DNA from: Chiua virens
Lineage: Eukaryota; Basidiomycota; Agaricomycetes; Boletales; Boletaceae
Direction of reading: 5' to 3'
DNA: 64,000 nucleotides
NCBI GenBank assembly: GCA_019787685.1
Contig: JAHNUO010000002.1
Coordinates: 806,001-870,000, forward strand
Both the position numbers and the translations under genes were made by a program. The notes beneath the pieces were generated by a model that had not been told where the DNA came from, searched no databases, and was given only the letters and a program-made list of their open reading frames with translations. Positions 1-12,882 of this stretch are shown in pieces; position 1 is the first letter of the stretch; every line of letters begins with the position of its first letter.

Positions 1-517
1 TGAGACACAAAGTACGTCCACATCTCTCTTCTGTATCTTGGTTAGCATCAACGGCGTTTAGATGCAAACTAGCGCACGTAAACGCAGAAGTCCAACGGCT
101 GCACGTCAATCACGACTCCTTACACTCGTTCAACCTACACGTCCTCGCAACACCTGGGTCCGATTTGGCAGACCCTTTCCAGGCAAACAAAACCATTAAT
201 CACCGATCATACCCAAATGCCACGAGATCATTCAATTTCGAGCTACTTCAGTGCACTCGGCTATTTGTCATGGCGATACCCCTTTTCGTTTTTCTAAAGC
301 TTTCGCTTGGTGCCTTTGCCGAGTGCAAGTTTTGTAAATCTTGTTGGTACCCGCTCGGTCCCGTTATTGTTGTGTATATTTGGATTTTCACTGGTCGTTT
401 GGGATTCTTGTGCGTAGTGCATGTCAGTAGTTGACAAGGGAAGACATTCAAGATCGCATATAAGTATACAAGTAGACAATAATTCAGTACACTTGCTACT
501 CGAGAAAAAAACATAGT
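1..517. other. Left-end intergenic stretch
   Basis: No gene is recognised here. The only open frames are short, overlap each other on opposite strands and match no family I know. It lies downstream of the mrc1 stop codon, so part of it should be mrc1 3' UTR. A gene cut by the window edge could leave an exon here, but I see none. Confidence 0.4.
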
Positions 518-3500
518 TTATGCAAATTTGCCGCTCCGGTCAGAAACTGTGCACAAGAGACTCCTTGAAGTCTTAACCTTGTGTGGCTCACTGACCGTAC
601 GCGCAGAATTCGACAACCGTGTTGACCTCAGAGAACCACCTTTCTTATGGCCAGTGACAGCAGCACTATTGCCCGATCGTCCTGTGCCTTGGTATTGGGG
701 TCTCTGATTTTTTGCCCAAGACCGCAATTGTTCGCGTTCTTTATTGTCCACAGGGCGCTCCAGCCGCTGTAACATTGCCCGTGAGTTCAAGTGGATTCTT
801 TGCAAGAATAAACTGACTTCGAAATCTAGTGGACCAGCATTTGGACGGCGACCTGTGGTTATACCTCGTCGATATTCCATCACCTTTACCCGGAATCCTT
901 CGTCGGGTTCAATTACCATGGACCGGTCAATCCAACTCGTGTCCTCGGGGTTCAACACATCGACCTCCTGGGATGCTAGTTTAGCAATGTCCAAGGAATG
1001 TACGGTCCGCACTGACAGAATTATTTTGTGCCAAGTCGCGCACACGTTGTCGAATTTCGTCCACAGATACCGTCTCCTGCTCAGGTTCTTCAGTTCGGAT
1101 AGTACCATCGTCCACGGGCATTATAATGTCTTCTCGCAGATGTGCAAAGTCGTCATCTTCGTCGATGAGGTCTTGGTGGTAGGTATTGTAGAATGCTCTT
1201 GTCTCTTCGTTTTGACCTGGAAACTCATGTAAGTCATAGAATGTTTTCGTGACAATTTACCAACCAAGAGCTTCCAGAGTATCGCCTTCAATCTTTCGTT
1301 TCTTGTATATTCGTTGACGAATACGGTGATCATCATCCTCATCCTCGTCGCTGTTGTCTTCAAGGTCAACACCTAAGCCACGGCGCTTCATTCGCAATTT
1401 GCCCTCGATGGCATCCTGATGCAATTTTTGAAGTCGTTCGTCGTCTTGCTCTTCATGCTCCCTAACAATCGAATCTTGGCATCGACCCGTGAGTAGAAAT
1501 GTGCCACTCACCGGTATTTTTCCTGGACAAGGTCAACAGCTTCGGTTTCGGCATCCATGGCCATGTCATCTACAAGCCCATCAACAACCTTGTCTTGGTC
1601 ATCGTCGTCCTCTTCATCGTCGTCCCCCTTCGGACCTCCAAAACCAAACATATCGTCCTCGTCAGACTCCTCAGCTTCAACAGCCACGAATTCGGACTTC
1701 TTCTGTTTTTCATTCTGTCCTTTGGATGGTGGCTTAGGGGGTTTACCGAGAATATTAAATGAGTTCAACTTGGCGTCTGGACTATCCTTTTGTCCCAGAG
1801 CCCTCTGTTGCAGTGGCGAAGCGCTGCGTTGGTGCAATCGCCTGAGTGGTTGTGTCTCCGGAGAGAAGTCCAGAGAGGCGGAGAAAGATAGCGTGCGGAG
1901 AGGAGGACGCGCGCTGAGTTGTGTTTGCGTTGTGTGGACCTGAGTTCCAGCTAATTTGGACATTTGGAAAGGTGCCATACGGCACACTTCCGGACTTGAC
2001 TCTTCAGGTCGAGTTTGTGTGAGGAATCTGACAAGACAATTTAACAGTTAGATGGGCAAACTCTGATGGGATTTGGTCGTACCCATGGTCGTTGATGTAG
2101 AGATGTTCTTTCGACCTGTCATTTTGTTGGACCGCGGCAGCGACAACATATTCTTGTTCTTTCTCAAATATGGCTTCAGCCTTTTGCTGCAGGACACCGC
2201 TAATCTCGAGGGCAGGCTTCAGCCCGATATCAAGTGTCAGCGATAACCCGTCGTTCTCTGCTCCGTCGACAGGCCGCTTCAAGCACTGGTCCTCGGCCTA
2301 GTGAAACATTGGTCAGCAGAATATCTTAGTTGTTAAAGAAATTTGACTGACAGAGAAAAGCTGGGAGAAGCCACCATTTGCGAGAGGGTTGAGAGAGGCT
2401 AATGAAGAAGATTCGGGGTTTACTTGACTATGGAGCCGTTCCAAAAATGAAGGTTGTAATGCTTTGACTTCTGGTGGATTATTCTCGTCAGTCTCTGGAT
2501 CTGAGCAAAGTCGATTCATCCGGGTGGTGCGCTCACTCCGCAAAACAGGCGGTGATCCGAGGCTGAGCGTCGACAAGCAGGAACGTGGTGGTGATCTCGC
2601 CGCACTGGAGAGAAGACATTCGGTGAATGGAGATTTCGATTGAGATGACAAGAAAGGATCATCCTCGTCTTTCGAAATGTCTTTCAGTGGCGATCTGACA
2701 TCTTCATTTGGTGATCCTGTGATGACGTTGAAACCCGTCACCGAAACAAGTGGGAGACTCCTTCGAACACTATCCTCGACGACGTGTAGGGATCCTAAGC
2801 TTGAGCCTAGAGTGAATGCTGAAGAAGATTCATGACGCGCAACAGCCTTGTTCTCCTTGTCGTCGCTGCGATCATACATCAGCTTTGCGCTGTTCTCCTT
2901 ATCGTTTTCATCCTCGGTCTGAGATTCCATAGACGAGGTAGAATCCCTCTGCACGGTGGGCAAGGGATGATGAGCCAGTTGGTCCTCTTCGTCATCGGAT
3001 CCAAGGACGACACGAGGGCGACGTTGGCCATACTTGTTACGTTTCGATGGTGCAAACACTTCCTCCTCCTCGCCGTCATCGCCTTCTATTGGTTGCGGAC
3101 TTTGTAAAATGTTGTCAGCTGGATCTGCCTCGTCTGTTGCCATGGGTTGGGGACTCTCGGAACCTCGCACATCCGGGGTATATTCTTCATCGCTTTCGTC
3201 GGTGCTTTCGTCGTCTGCGACCGCGTTAGCAGCTTCCACAGTCTTCAGTCCCTGCTCTGCATACGCTTCAAGCCTCTGTGAAAGGGAGGTCTGCGTGATA
3301 TTACCACTATCCCGTGACAACCTTCCACCTCCTTTGACCCACTCCGCTTCGTGGCGCTTGATGGATTCCAACTGGTTTGTGTTATGCCGCGATATCATCA
3401 ACTGATCTAGTTGATTTTTACTGAGGCGACTCTTGGCCTCATTCCCCGTGCGTGCAAAAGATGGTTGGGCAAGCTCTTCCAGCTCTTGTTTTGAAAACTT

Positions 3501-5077
3501 GAGAGGAGAAACTGGGACAGGGCGAGCACTGGGATGGTTGATTCGTCGTAATAAGGCTATGTCCTTGACCGGGCTACGATGTGCCTTGTCTAGCCGTCGC
3601 TGTGCAGCCTCCTCACGAGCGACGGCGTGCATGTCATCCTTGACGATCAACAAGCCGTCGTCGTCGCTGTCCTCACCTAGGGTTTTACCCATGTCGGCAC
3701 GTCGCAAGGCATTTTGCTTGGCTTCCTGTAGCCTTTCTTCCTTCTTCCCACTTGCTTGTTGGATGATGGCAGTTATCGACGGCATCTCGTCATCAGAATC
3801 AGCTGCCGCGAGAGGGGGGATATTAGGAATTTTCGCCGGAGATGATTGTTTACTGGTTCCTGAGCTGGAAGCTAAGAGTCCCGTAGGTTCACCAAACACA
3901 CTTCGCGGCGGCGGCGCTCGCGTTGACTTGTCGTTCGGGGATGAGAATCTTTCGATAGGGTCCGACGGCAATTCTGTGCCCGAAGTTGAAGGCACATTGC
4001 CATCCTGCCTGGGGGAATATGAATACGGCTGTTAATTCCTGACGACACTATGGAACTTACCGAACACGAGTAAGAAATTTAGCAAGTGTGTACTTGGATT
4101 GTTGGGTACGATGGACTTCGACAGGTCGATTAGCTGCAATTCGCGAGGACTCCAGCGCAGCTTCGCGCCGCTCCTTCTTGGTAGGGGCCTATAACACACA
4201 TTTCAGCACTTGACAAGTCAAAAATGATGTGGATGAAGAATCGCACCTTTGTCTTGCATGCTGGAAGTTCACTTCGCCTCCCCTTCTTTGACTTTATTGG
4301 AACCTCAACAACCGATGGTTCAGTCTCAAAGAGAAGTGGCAGCACATCACGAGCAGGCATTTTCCCCTTTGTCTTTCTACTTAGCATCGGGATTTCCCCG
4401 GAGGTAGGTGGTGTTGGAGAAGAACGAGTGTGTGGTGTTGTAATGGCGTGCCTTACAGGCGAAACAGAAGATGAGTCGCTTGGGCCCTCTGCCTCTGAGT
4501 CAGAGAGAACACGGTTGCGTATTCCTCTCGCACGTCGGCGCAAAAGGGGGGAAGCGAGTGGGTGTTCTTTAGTGACGCGCAATGAGGTCGGAGAAGGAGA
4601 CAAGGAAGCATTTCCAGAGGAATGGCGTGCTTGAGGAGAAAGGATAGGCGTACCCATGGAGACACTTTGCGAGTCTTTCAATTGGGACGGTCCAGCACGC
4701 ATGGCTTTCCTGGATGGGGGTACACCAGGTTTGGATGGTTGCGCATCATGGTCGTCGAATTGCTCGTCTAGTTCTTTCAGGCGATGCCTGAAATCGAATT
4801 GGAAGGGGTCGACTGAGCCAGAAGCACGAGAGAGTTCACTATCGGATGCCCGAACAGATGGAGATGGAGATGACGCTGTACGGGTGTCATGAATACGGTC
4901 GTGCTCAGAGAACTGCTCGAGCTCCCCCGTGGGGGGGACACGTGAAAGTAGAGGGTTGGAGTTAGACCGCTTGCCGTAGACCACCATTGGGGCACGCCTT
5001 ATTGAGTTGTCTAGGGAGTGGGCGTTGTCATCGATGGAGGACATGCTTGGGATGGAGGGGAAGCGCTGTTCGGTCAT
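518..5077 (-). CDS. mrc1: DNA replication checkpoint mediator Mrc1 (claspin-like)
   Basis: This encodes a large acidic Mrc1/claspin-type protein of roughly 1,350-1,400 residues in about eight exons. The family travels with replication forks and passes Mec1/ATR signals to the Rad53/Cds1 kinase. Seen here: a Ser/Pro-rich N-terminus, then the family block PTKKERREAALESSRIAA near 4,170, many SDDE-type acidic clusters, and the C-terminal MRC1 domain with EESDEDDMFGFGG near 1,680 and RMKRRGLGVDLEDNSDEDED near 1,370. The start at 5,077 (MTEQRFPS) is the first ATG; the same frame upstream offers only a GTG. Near 976-1,045 the reading frame changes. Either a 70-nt GT-AG intron lies there or one base is extra. 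The gene is divergent from RPL3. Confidence 0.88.
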
Positions 5078-5418
5078 GCCAGGCTGGCAGCACACACTGG
5101 CGGTATACGTGACGTCCCACGAACGTGACCTGACGCGTTTATGGTAATCATCACGTCTTCGCGTCGCGTCTCTCCTCCACCGCGACGAACCTCGTTACGC
5201 CCTTTCTACACGTTCTCGACGCGTCCAACTAGCTTAATCCATCGACCTGCTCGTCGTTCAAGACAGAGCTACACCGTGGGAATCTCAAGACAGGGGTTCA
5301 GCTCGAAAAAGCAAGTGCTATACAGTTCATCAGCCACTTCCCGGCAAACTCCGAATAGATCATCACACCTGCCTATCCTTGTCTTCGTCGTCGTCCTCGA
5401 CGTTCCCCGCCCTTCAAG
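5078..5418. promoter_or_regulatory. Divergent mrc1 / RPL3 promoter region
   Basis: This 341-bp stretch separates two divergent start codons and must hold both promoters. On the plus strand it is rich in pyrimidines and CG steps, as is common upstream of fungal ribosomal protein genes. I see no clear TATA box, and the small open frames inside it match nothing known. Confidence 0.5.
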
Positions 5419-6908
5419 ATGAGGTGCGTCTTGACATGTCGCTTTTGACCATCGTTAACGTCTTCTTTGTTCTCTAGTCACCGCAAGGTTCGCATATTCT
5501 CAGATCGTGTCCAAGGTCTCGTCTGCTGACTATCATGATGCGTCCAGTACGAAGCACCCCGTCACGGCTCCCTCGGTTTCCTCCCTCGCAAGCGTGCCGC
5601 GCGCCACCGCGGAAAGGTCAAGTCCTTCCCAAGGGTCTGTATAATTTTGTAGTTACCTCTGTTTTCTGAGTGTCCGCCATCAGGATGACCCCAAAAAACC
5701 TGTCCACTTGACTGCCTTCATGGGCTACAAGGCCGGTATGACACACATCGTTCGTGACCTCGACCGCCAGGGTTCCAGTACGTTTCTTGCCTTAGCATCA
5801 TTCCTCCTTCCTTATCCCTTCGGCAGAGATGCACAAGCGCGAGATTGTCGAGGCTGTCACCATCGTCGAAACACCACCCCTGATCGTCGTCGGTGTTGTC
5901 GGCTATGTCGAAACTCCTCGTGGCCTCCGCACCCTCACTACCGTTTGGGCATCCCACCTCTCAGACGAAGTCAAACGCCGATTCTACAAGAATTGGTATC
6001 GTTCCAAGAAGAAGGCGTTCACTCGCTACGCAAAGAAACACGCAGAAGATGGTGGCAAATCTACTGCTCGCGAGCTCGAGCGCATCCGCAAATACTGCAC
6101 CGTCGTCCGTGTCCTTGCACACACCCAGATTCGCAGGACTGGCCTCAGTCAGAAGAAAGCCCACCTCATGGAGATACAGGTCAATGGTGGTTCCGTTGCT
6201 GACAAGGTCGAGTTTGCACATGGCTTGTTCGAGAAGCCTGTCGACGTCAACACCGTCTTCGAGCAAGACGAAGTTATTGATGTCATTGCTGTCACTAAGG
6301 GTCATGGTTTCGAGGGTGTTACCCACCGTTGGGGAACCAAGAAACTTCCTCGCAAGACACACAAAGGTCTCCGCAAAGTCGCCTGTATCGGTGCATGGCA
6401 TCCCTCCAAAGTCATGTTCTCTGTTGCCCGTGCCGGTCAAAGTGAGTAACATCTTTGACCCTGAACTGTAACGCATACGAACAATTCCGTATATAGATGG
6501 CTACCACCACCGTACCGAACTCAACAAGAAAATCTACCGGATTGGCCTCGGCTCCGACGAAGCCAATGCATCTACAGAATCGGATATCACCAAGAAGACG
6601 ATTACACCAATGGGTGGCTTCCCCCATTATGGCGTGGTGAAGAATGATTTCTTGATGCTCAAGGGTTCAGTTCCCGGTATCAAGAAACGTGTCATCACAT
6701 TCCGGAAATCGTTGATGACCCACACTTCCCGTCGAGATCTCGAGAAGATCGACCTCAAATTCATCGATACTTCATCCAAGTTCGGTGTAAGTGGCCATGC
6801 TCTCTCCAATGTCGCAATTCCTGAGTCTGATACGTCGCACAGCACGGTTCCTTCCAAACTGCCGAGGAAAAGGCCGCGTTCTTGGGGACGCTCAAGGCCA
6901 GGGATTAA
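5419..6908 (+). CDS. RPL3: 60S ribosomal protein L3 (uL3)
   Basis: This is cytosolic uL3, the large-subunit protein that reaches the peptidyl-transferase centre. Seven exons can be placed: 5419-5423, 5478-5487, 5548-5634, 5684-5777, 5827-6441, 6497-6786 and 6843-6908, giving 388 residues, the normal family length. The N-terminus MSHRK is assembled from a 5-nt and a 10-nt exon, followed by [17 protein letters not shown]. Other diagnostic stretches are [31 protein letters not shown] and [20 protein letters not shown], the last holding the conserved tip region. The gene ends GTLKARD. All introns are short (about 45-65 nt) with GT-AG ends, and the frame is intact throughout. Confidence 0.98.
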
Positions 6909-7209
6909 TTCGATATTTCACGTACTACTTAGGCATTATGTTTCACTGTGCACCATTACTCCTCGCTATGAATCCTAGGCTCGCACATGCACGATATTGC
7001 ACTACCTGTACACGATTTGAGTCAATGAGTTGAACATGCTCGGGAGGAATAAAATTTTGTGTCTGTTGTGGCGTAGTGTCCCGGTGTCACGTTTGTTTTT
7101 GACCGTCACGGGTTGTACAAGTGCCAGTCTCGGTAGGTCATGTCTACAACACGAAAAGATCCAAACGTTAATGCCTCATTCATTGCAAGGATGACTGCGC
7201 TGGACACTT
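6909..7209. other. RPL3 / PPR intergenic region
   Basis: This holds the RPL3 3' UTR and the upstream region of the pentatricopeptide gene. An AATAAA-like motif (GGAATAAAATT near 7,045) is a plausible polyadenylation signal for RPL3. An in-frame-free ATG at 7,140 opens another frame, so the true PPR start is not certain. Confidence 0.4.
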
Positions 7210-8949
7210 ATGCTCACAGGGTCCGCGCCGGGCCTCAGATCGCTGTTCGCCTTGTCCTCCTCAATACCATGCAGGCCTTTGCGGAGCCCACACTATTTGA
7301 CAGTCCCGGCCATTCTACCACACAGCAAAATATCCACCGTCTCACATCACCACACCGTGCTGGAAGGACGAAACGGGCAAGGCAGCCACGGACGGTCCGC
7401 GAGGAACAGCTGCAACAGTTGGAGCGCTCGTCCTCTTTCCCCCGGAGTCGGTGTGTCCGCCAATGGAATACCTTGCTGGAGCCAACCTTCAGTTTTCTCT
7501 GGGATGCCAGTGCTGCCTGTAGACACAAACGTCGATTTACCCCCGGACGCGCAAGACCGCCAGCAGCACGAACGTGTAGCACGCGATCGGGAGTGTCACA
7601 GACCCCACAACCGCACCCGAAGAAAATGTCCCGCTCAGAGACGTCGCACTCTGCTATGGCTCATGCTCACGAGCAAATCCCCCGACCGAGCATGGGCTGC
7701 TTACCAGGAATTGCTTTCATACCGAGTCGCGATACCCCATCACTTACTCCACCAATTACTGCGGCTCCTTGCATCAGTCAAACCTCGGACGGGTACCGTA
7801 TACCTCCAGCTCCTTTCTGTTTTGAAGACCCTACAGAAGAACGGCGGCCGGATTCGTTCATGGGAGTGGAATACTCTGATAGACAGTGCTGGAAAACAGT
7901 GGCACAAGACAAGATTGGAGGACTACGAAAACTCCCTCGACATCTTTAACAAGAAAGGTGTCCTACCCACGGGGAATGCTGTTCCTGTCAATGAAACCCT
8001 TGATCCGGAGGTCGATTCGTGCATTACGCAGCAGGAGCCAGATATCTGGACGTACAATATTCTTCTCTCCATTGCCTCCCGCTCCAACTCGCCGCTTACC
8101 ATCCGTCACGCATCATCACTCCTGCTTGCTTCGGGTCTTCCACCGAATCGTTATACGCACTTATGCCTCCTTCGCTACTTTGCCGCTCGGAATGATCTGC
8201 GTAGTGTTCGCTCTACATTGTGCAAGATGAAACAACAAGATCTCGAGGTTGGTTTGGACGGGATCAATGCGTGTCTATGGGCGTATGCGCGGAATGGGCG
8301 TTTCGACGTCGCATTACGCATTTACCAAATTCTCCGCAGCAATATCAGACCCAGACCCAACCTAGAAGAACACGACATAGAGGAGGATTCTCGTTATATC
8401 CGCGATACCGTCGGGCTTGACGTCCAAGACACGTCCTGAACCAGACGAGATAACCTACACGATGATGATCCAGTCTCTTGCTTACCACGGGGACCTGCGG
8501 AACGCCCTCGGTGTCTTTGTTGATATGCTTTCCACCCTCAATCGTGAAGCTGGCTCCCGTACAAATGGGGATCCAGTGTACTATAAACCATCGATGGCAG
8601 CCTTTCGGGGACTTTTTCCTCGGTTTCGCCCGCCATGGACGAGTTTCAGAACACTACAGAGTGGAAGTGGAATCCATTGCAAGCCCTCCTCCCGTCTTCA
8701 CAGGCTGCTTGGGACCAAGACACGCTGGAAACGGTGTTCGCTGCATTTTTACGACTCCCTAGCCTCCCGAAACCAACAGACAGGCTTATTTACTGGATCG
8801 TCGTTGGATTTGACAAGACCAGCGGGAGTGACACCGCCAAGCTCTGTGAGGTCTGGACCAAGCTGGAGACAAAGTATGGCGGCGGCTGGGGTGGACGTCT
8901 CGAGGAACTCAGGAGATCCATCTTTGCTTCAGGAGATCAAAATACATAA
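7210..8949 (+). pseudogene. Pentatricopeptide-repeat protein gene with three frame breaks
   Basis: The conceptual product resembles agaricomycete PPR proteins, which are organellar RNA-binding helical-repeat proteins. PPR-like stretches include PDIWTYNILLSIASRS, LGLDGINACLWAYARNGRFD-type segments and PDEITYTMMIQSLAYHGDL, with a conserved C-terminus RLIYWIVVGFDKTSG and KYGGGWGGRLEELR. The frame breaks near 8,425-8,431, at a run of five T (8,613-8,617) and near 8,637-8,644. Each is mended by ignoring one extra base, and the three together restore the original frame. No GT-AG intron fits the second or third break. It is therefore either a recent pseudogene or a normal gene with consensus errors; conservation between the breaks favours errors. 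The first about 150 residues are poorly supported, and the start at 7,210 is only the first ATG of that frame. It converges on the AMMECR1 gene with an 82-bp gap. Confidence 0.6.
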
Positions 8950-9031
8950 CTGCGACCCTTTCATTGGTATTCGGGGCAATATACAACCGTGATAGAGTAT
9001 GGTAGTGGTACAAGCATTCCAAATGCGTTGG

Positions 9032-9917
<886 letters not shown>

Positions 9918-10299
9918 GGCGGTTAAGGGACAAGGGACCTCAAGTGAGCCTTATCACGACCAAGCGACTCATGTACACTTTCCTATCTGGGTCGCCTCTC
10001 ATCCTGTGCAGATAAAAAAAAATGATTGAGGACGATGACCGACTATGAACACAGTTTAATCTGTATCTGTTTAACGTAGAATATATGGTATAAAGAGATA
10101 ACTCAGAAGTGAATAAGGGTAGGGGGGGAGGATGTGGGACTTGATGAGATGAGTGACAGGTGTCAAGGTGAACCTAGGAACCATATAGGCAGTGCATAAG
10201 ACATAGAAAGGTGTGCAGGGTGGCAAGGGAACAGGGTGCAGTAGATAGTGGAAGCATGCCTAAACAAACAGGAGATCACGATGAATTTACCCAAGACAC
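9918..10299. promoter_or_regulatory. AMMECR1 upstream region
   Basis: This 382-bp gap lies between the AMMECR1 start and the stop of the Rab gene, both on the minus strand. It should contain the AMMECR1 promoter and the Rab 3' UTR. An AT-rich patch (AGAATATATGGTATAAAG near 10,078) is the only notable element. No gene is visible. Confidence 0.4.
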
Positions 10300-11630
10300 T
10301 CACATAGAGCAGCAACTCCAGCCACCCGAGGTAGAACGTGCCTTCTCGCGCGCCTCTTCTTCATCTGCCTGAGCTGCCCACGTAGGCGTGCTGGCAGACG
10401 TCAGAAGCACGCTATCACGCTTTCGGAGTTCGTTCTCTCGTTCGATAACGTCCTTTCTCTCAATTATCGCTCCGATAAGAGAATCAAAGAGAGATTGAAT
10501 ACCTGGCACGGAAACATTAATTAGAAAAGATGGGGAAACATAGCACGTCAGGGCACTCACCAAGGTCGTCCTTGGCAGAGATCTCGAAAAGTTCCATACC
10601 GTGGAGAAGGCCCCATTCTTGGTCGTCCTCGGCTTCCTCTTCGTCCAAGCTATTGCTGCTGTCTGTGCTGTCATTCCACCGGCCGGCAAACCGACCGAGA
10701 TGGGAACCGAATTGTGCCTGTGTGGATCGGGAACCTTCTATGGTCTTCGATCTGTTTAAAGTTACAGCTCCGGCTGTCTTCGAGCGTGGGAGGCAGTTAG
10801 ATGTATTGCAGCGTTTGAGGCTATCACTGATGGCTGGATCGAGGTAAGAGGCACTGTGGGGAGGGGAGGACTTGACGGGCGTGAAACTCAGGGGAACAGA
10901 GCGAATGCTTGTGAATGAAGTGAATCTCGGACGAATATATGACAAAGTGGACGGCGGTGGTGGGGGGGGAGGTGGGGGAGATGGCGGTCGGGGTGGAGGG
11001 AACCAGTTGTGTAGTGACAAACGTGCAAGATCCGCGGTGACTTGGCGTTGATGGTGCAAGTCGGCTTTCGATCCGACAATATAGATGATAAGTTCAGGCG
11101 GACAATTTTTCTTCAACTCTAGATAAGCAGTTGAGTGATAGTACGAGGGGCATGATAAGCACTCACCTGCAAGCCAACCTCGTATATCGTCAAATGTAGA
11201 AGCATTTGTTATATCATACAAAAGGAGGGCGGCGTTGGCACCTCGATAATACATGGGAGCCTAGGATGTTGTCAGCGACTGGAAGAGATTTAGATGGGGG
11301 AAATAGGGAGGGAGAAGGCTCACCATGCTACGAAACCGCTCCTGTCCTGCCGTGTCCCAAAGTTGAAGACGAACTTTGAGACCGTCGACATACACCTTCT
11401 TGGTAACGAAGAAGGCACCAGTGGTAGACGTTACATTCTTGGGATCGAACTTGTTTTGTGTGTACCGATGGAGTAGACTTGTCTTCCCAACGCCTATCGG
11501 AATGAGATTCGGGTGAACACAGCGAGTGTGAAGAGAACGAACCTGTATTGCCCATGACGACTATTTTGGCATCTATGCCGTGCTCGTACCTAGTTGGAGA
11601 AGGGCGGTCCCAAGCACTGTAGTCAGCCAT
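10300..11630 (-). CDS. Atypical Rab-family GTPase with long internal insertion
   Basis: The product is a small GTPase of about 340 residues, much longer than the usual 200-220 for Rab. In order it shows [11 protein letters not shown], the P-loop GNTGVGKTS (interrupted by an intron after GNTG), a switch-I threonine in STTGAFF, switch [17 protein letters not shown] in place of the usual NKxD (G4), EISAKDD (G5) and a C-terminal CCSM suited to prenylation. Between G4 and G5 there is an insertion of about 130 residues with a run of prolines, Ser-rich segments and an acidic patch. Rab proteins recruit effectors for vesicle traffic. The core looks closest to the Rab5/21/24 group, but subfamily is an inference. 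The reading frame is intact across five exons. Confidence 0.88.
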
Positions 11631-11923
11631 TCCTACAACGTCGACAGCGTATAGACTGCCACGGAGGGCGGGGAGGGGGAGGGGGGGAAAGGGGAAGATG
11701 GCAGGAACTTGCAAAGGTTGTCCGAGTCGGACAGATCCAACTCGGCAGCACTGAACTGACGCGACCGGACTCACGTGCTCTCACCATCAGCCGCCCAGAG
11801 CTCCACACAATGGCGCTCTCCGTTCTTGTGGCACACAGCCGCAGCAAGCCTGAGAGGACTACATAACGGGCGTGCCCATGCATTTTGGCAACTAACGAAC
11901 ACAATGTCATCCATTATTACACC

Positions 11924-12615
11924 CTACTCCTGGTTCGCAGGTGGGAACTCGAACACAACATCCTTGCCGGTCAAACGGCGGTACACCGACGAAAACGAGT
12001 CCAACTTGTACTCCAGCGATGTCGCGTCTTTTGAGTCAAGGATCCTGCACTAGCATTCAGCACAGCTCGTCGCCGACCAGTGCGTCTCACGTACACTTTC
12101 AACAATTTCGAGCCGTCCACACCCACACGCGTCCTCTTTCCGATAATCTCGGTGGGGAAGACAAGGTCCTCGAGAATCTTCTCGTGCACGGAGGTGAGTG
12201 TGCGGGAACGTGGTCGCTTTTGCTTGGTGCGCGAGTTACGGGTGGGTTTACTCAGCATCCGACGCTGAGCGACGAAAACGACATGTCTGTCGGAGAATTT
12301 CTTTTCAAGTTCACGGGTGAGTCTGATAAACAAATTCATGTTGATAATCATTCCTGTGTAACAACCCACGCACCGCTGCTGGACTTTGCGGAACGCCTTT
12401 TGTTGTGGGACGGGGACGAAAACGACGATAGCCTTCTTGCCGCCTCGGACGTCAACCTCACGGGCAGTAGATATCTGTAGAGGACGAAGCTCAGCCTTGA
12501 GCTCAGGGACGTTGTTCTCCAGGTCAATGAGAGCCTGGGCGAGACTGGTTTCGGTCTCGTCTGGGGAGGTTTGGGGGGCGTTGGCGGTACGAAGGATCTT
12601 GTGGTTGACGGACAT
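11924..12615 (-). CDS. RPS7: 40S ribosomal protein S7 (eS7)
   Basis: This is cytosolic eS7, a small-subunit protein of about 195 residues needed for rRNA processing and 40S assembly. Three exons are seen. The first holds [29 protein letters not shown] and [14 protein letters not shown]. The second holds [36 protein letters not shown] and VDGSKLLKV. The last begins after a GTACGT donor and CAG acceptor and holds [30 protein letters not shown] and the stop at 11,924. All blocks match the family closely and there is no frame problem. The start at 12,615 is the first in-frame ATG and gives the expected N-terminus. A 5' UTR intron is possible. Confidence 0.97.
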
Positions 12616-12882
12616 ACTGGCCTAGATACAAGTTGCAATCAGCATCCTGTCGTATGAGTGCACATCCATCAAATCCGAGCGGTTTTTGTTGGATGTAGCA
12701 AACCCTTATCCTTCAGAAAGACCATCCGACGACGATACAGGACCTGGAGAGTGATTGAAAGAGACTCACTGAGCTTGACGCCTTTGACGATGTCTTTTGT
12801 GTCAGTCAGTCTGGTGCGCTCGCAATCTCTCCTAGGACCAAACACGACCAATGCATCCTTATTTAGGTAAAAGCACCCCTGA

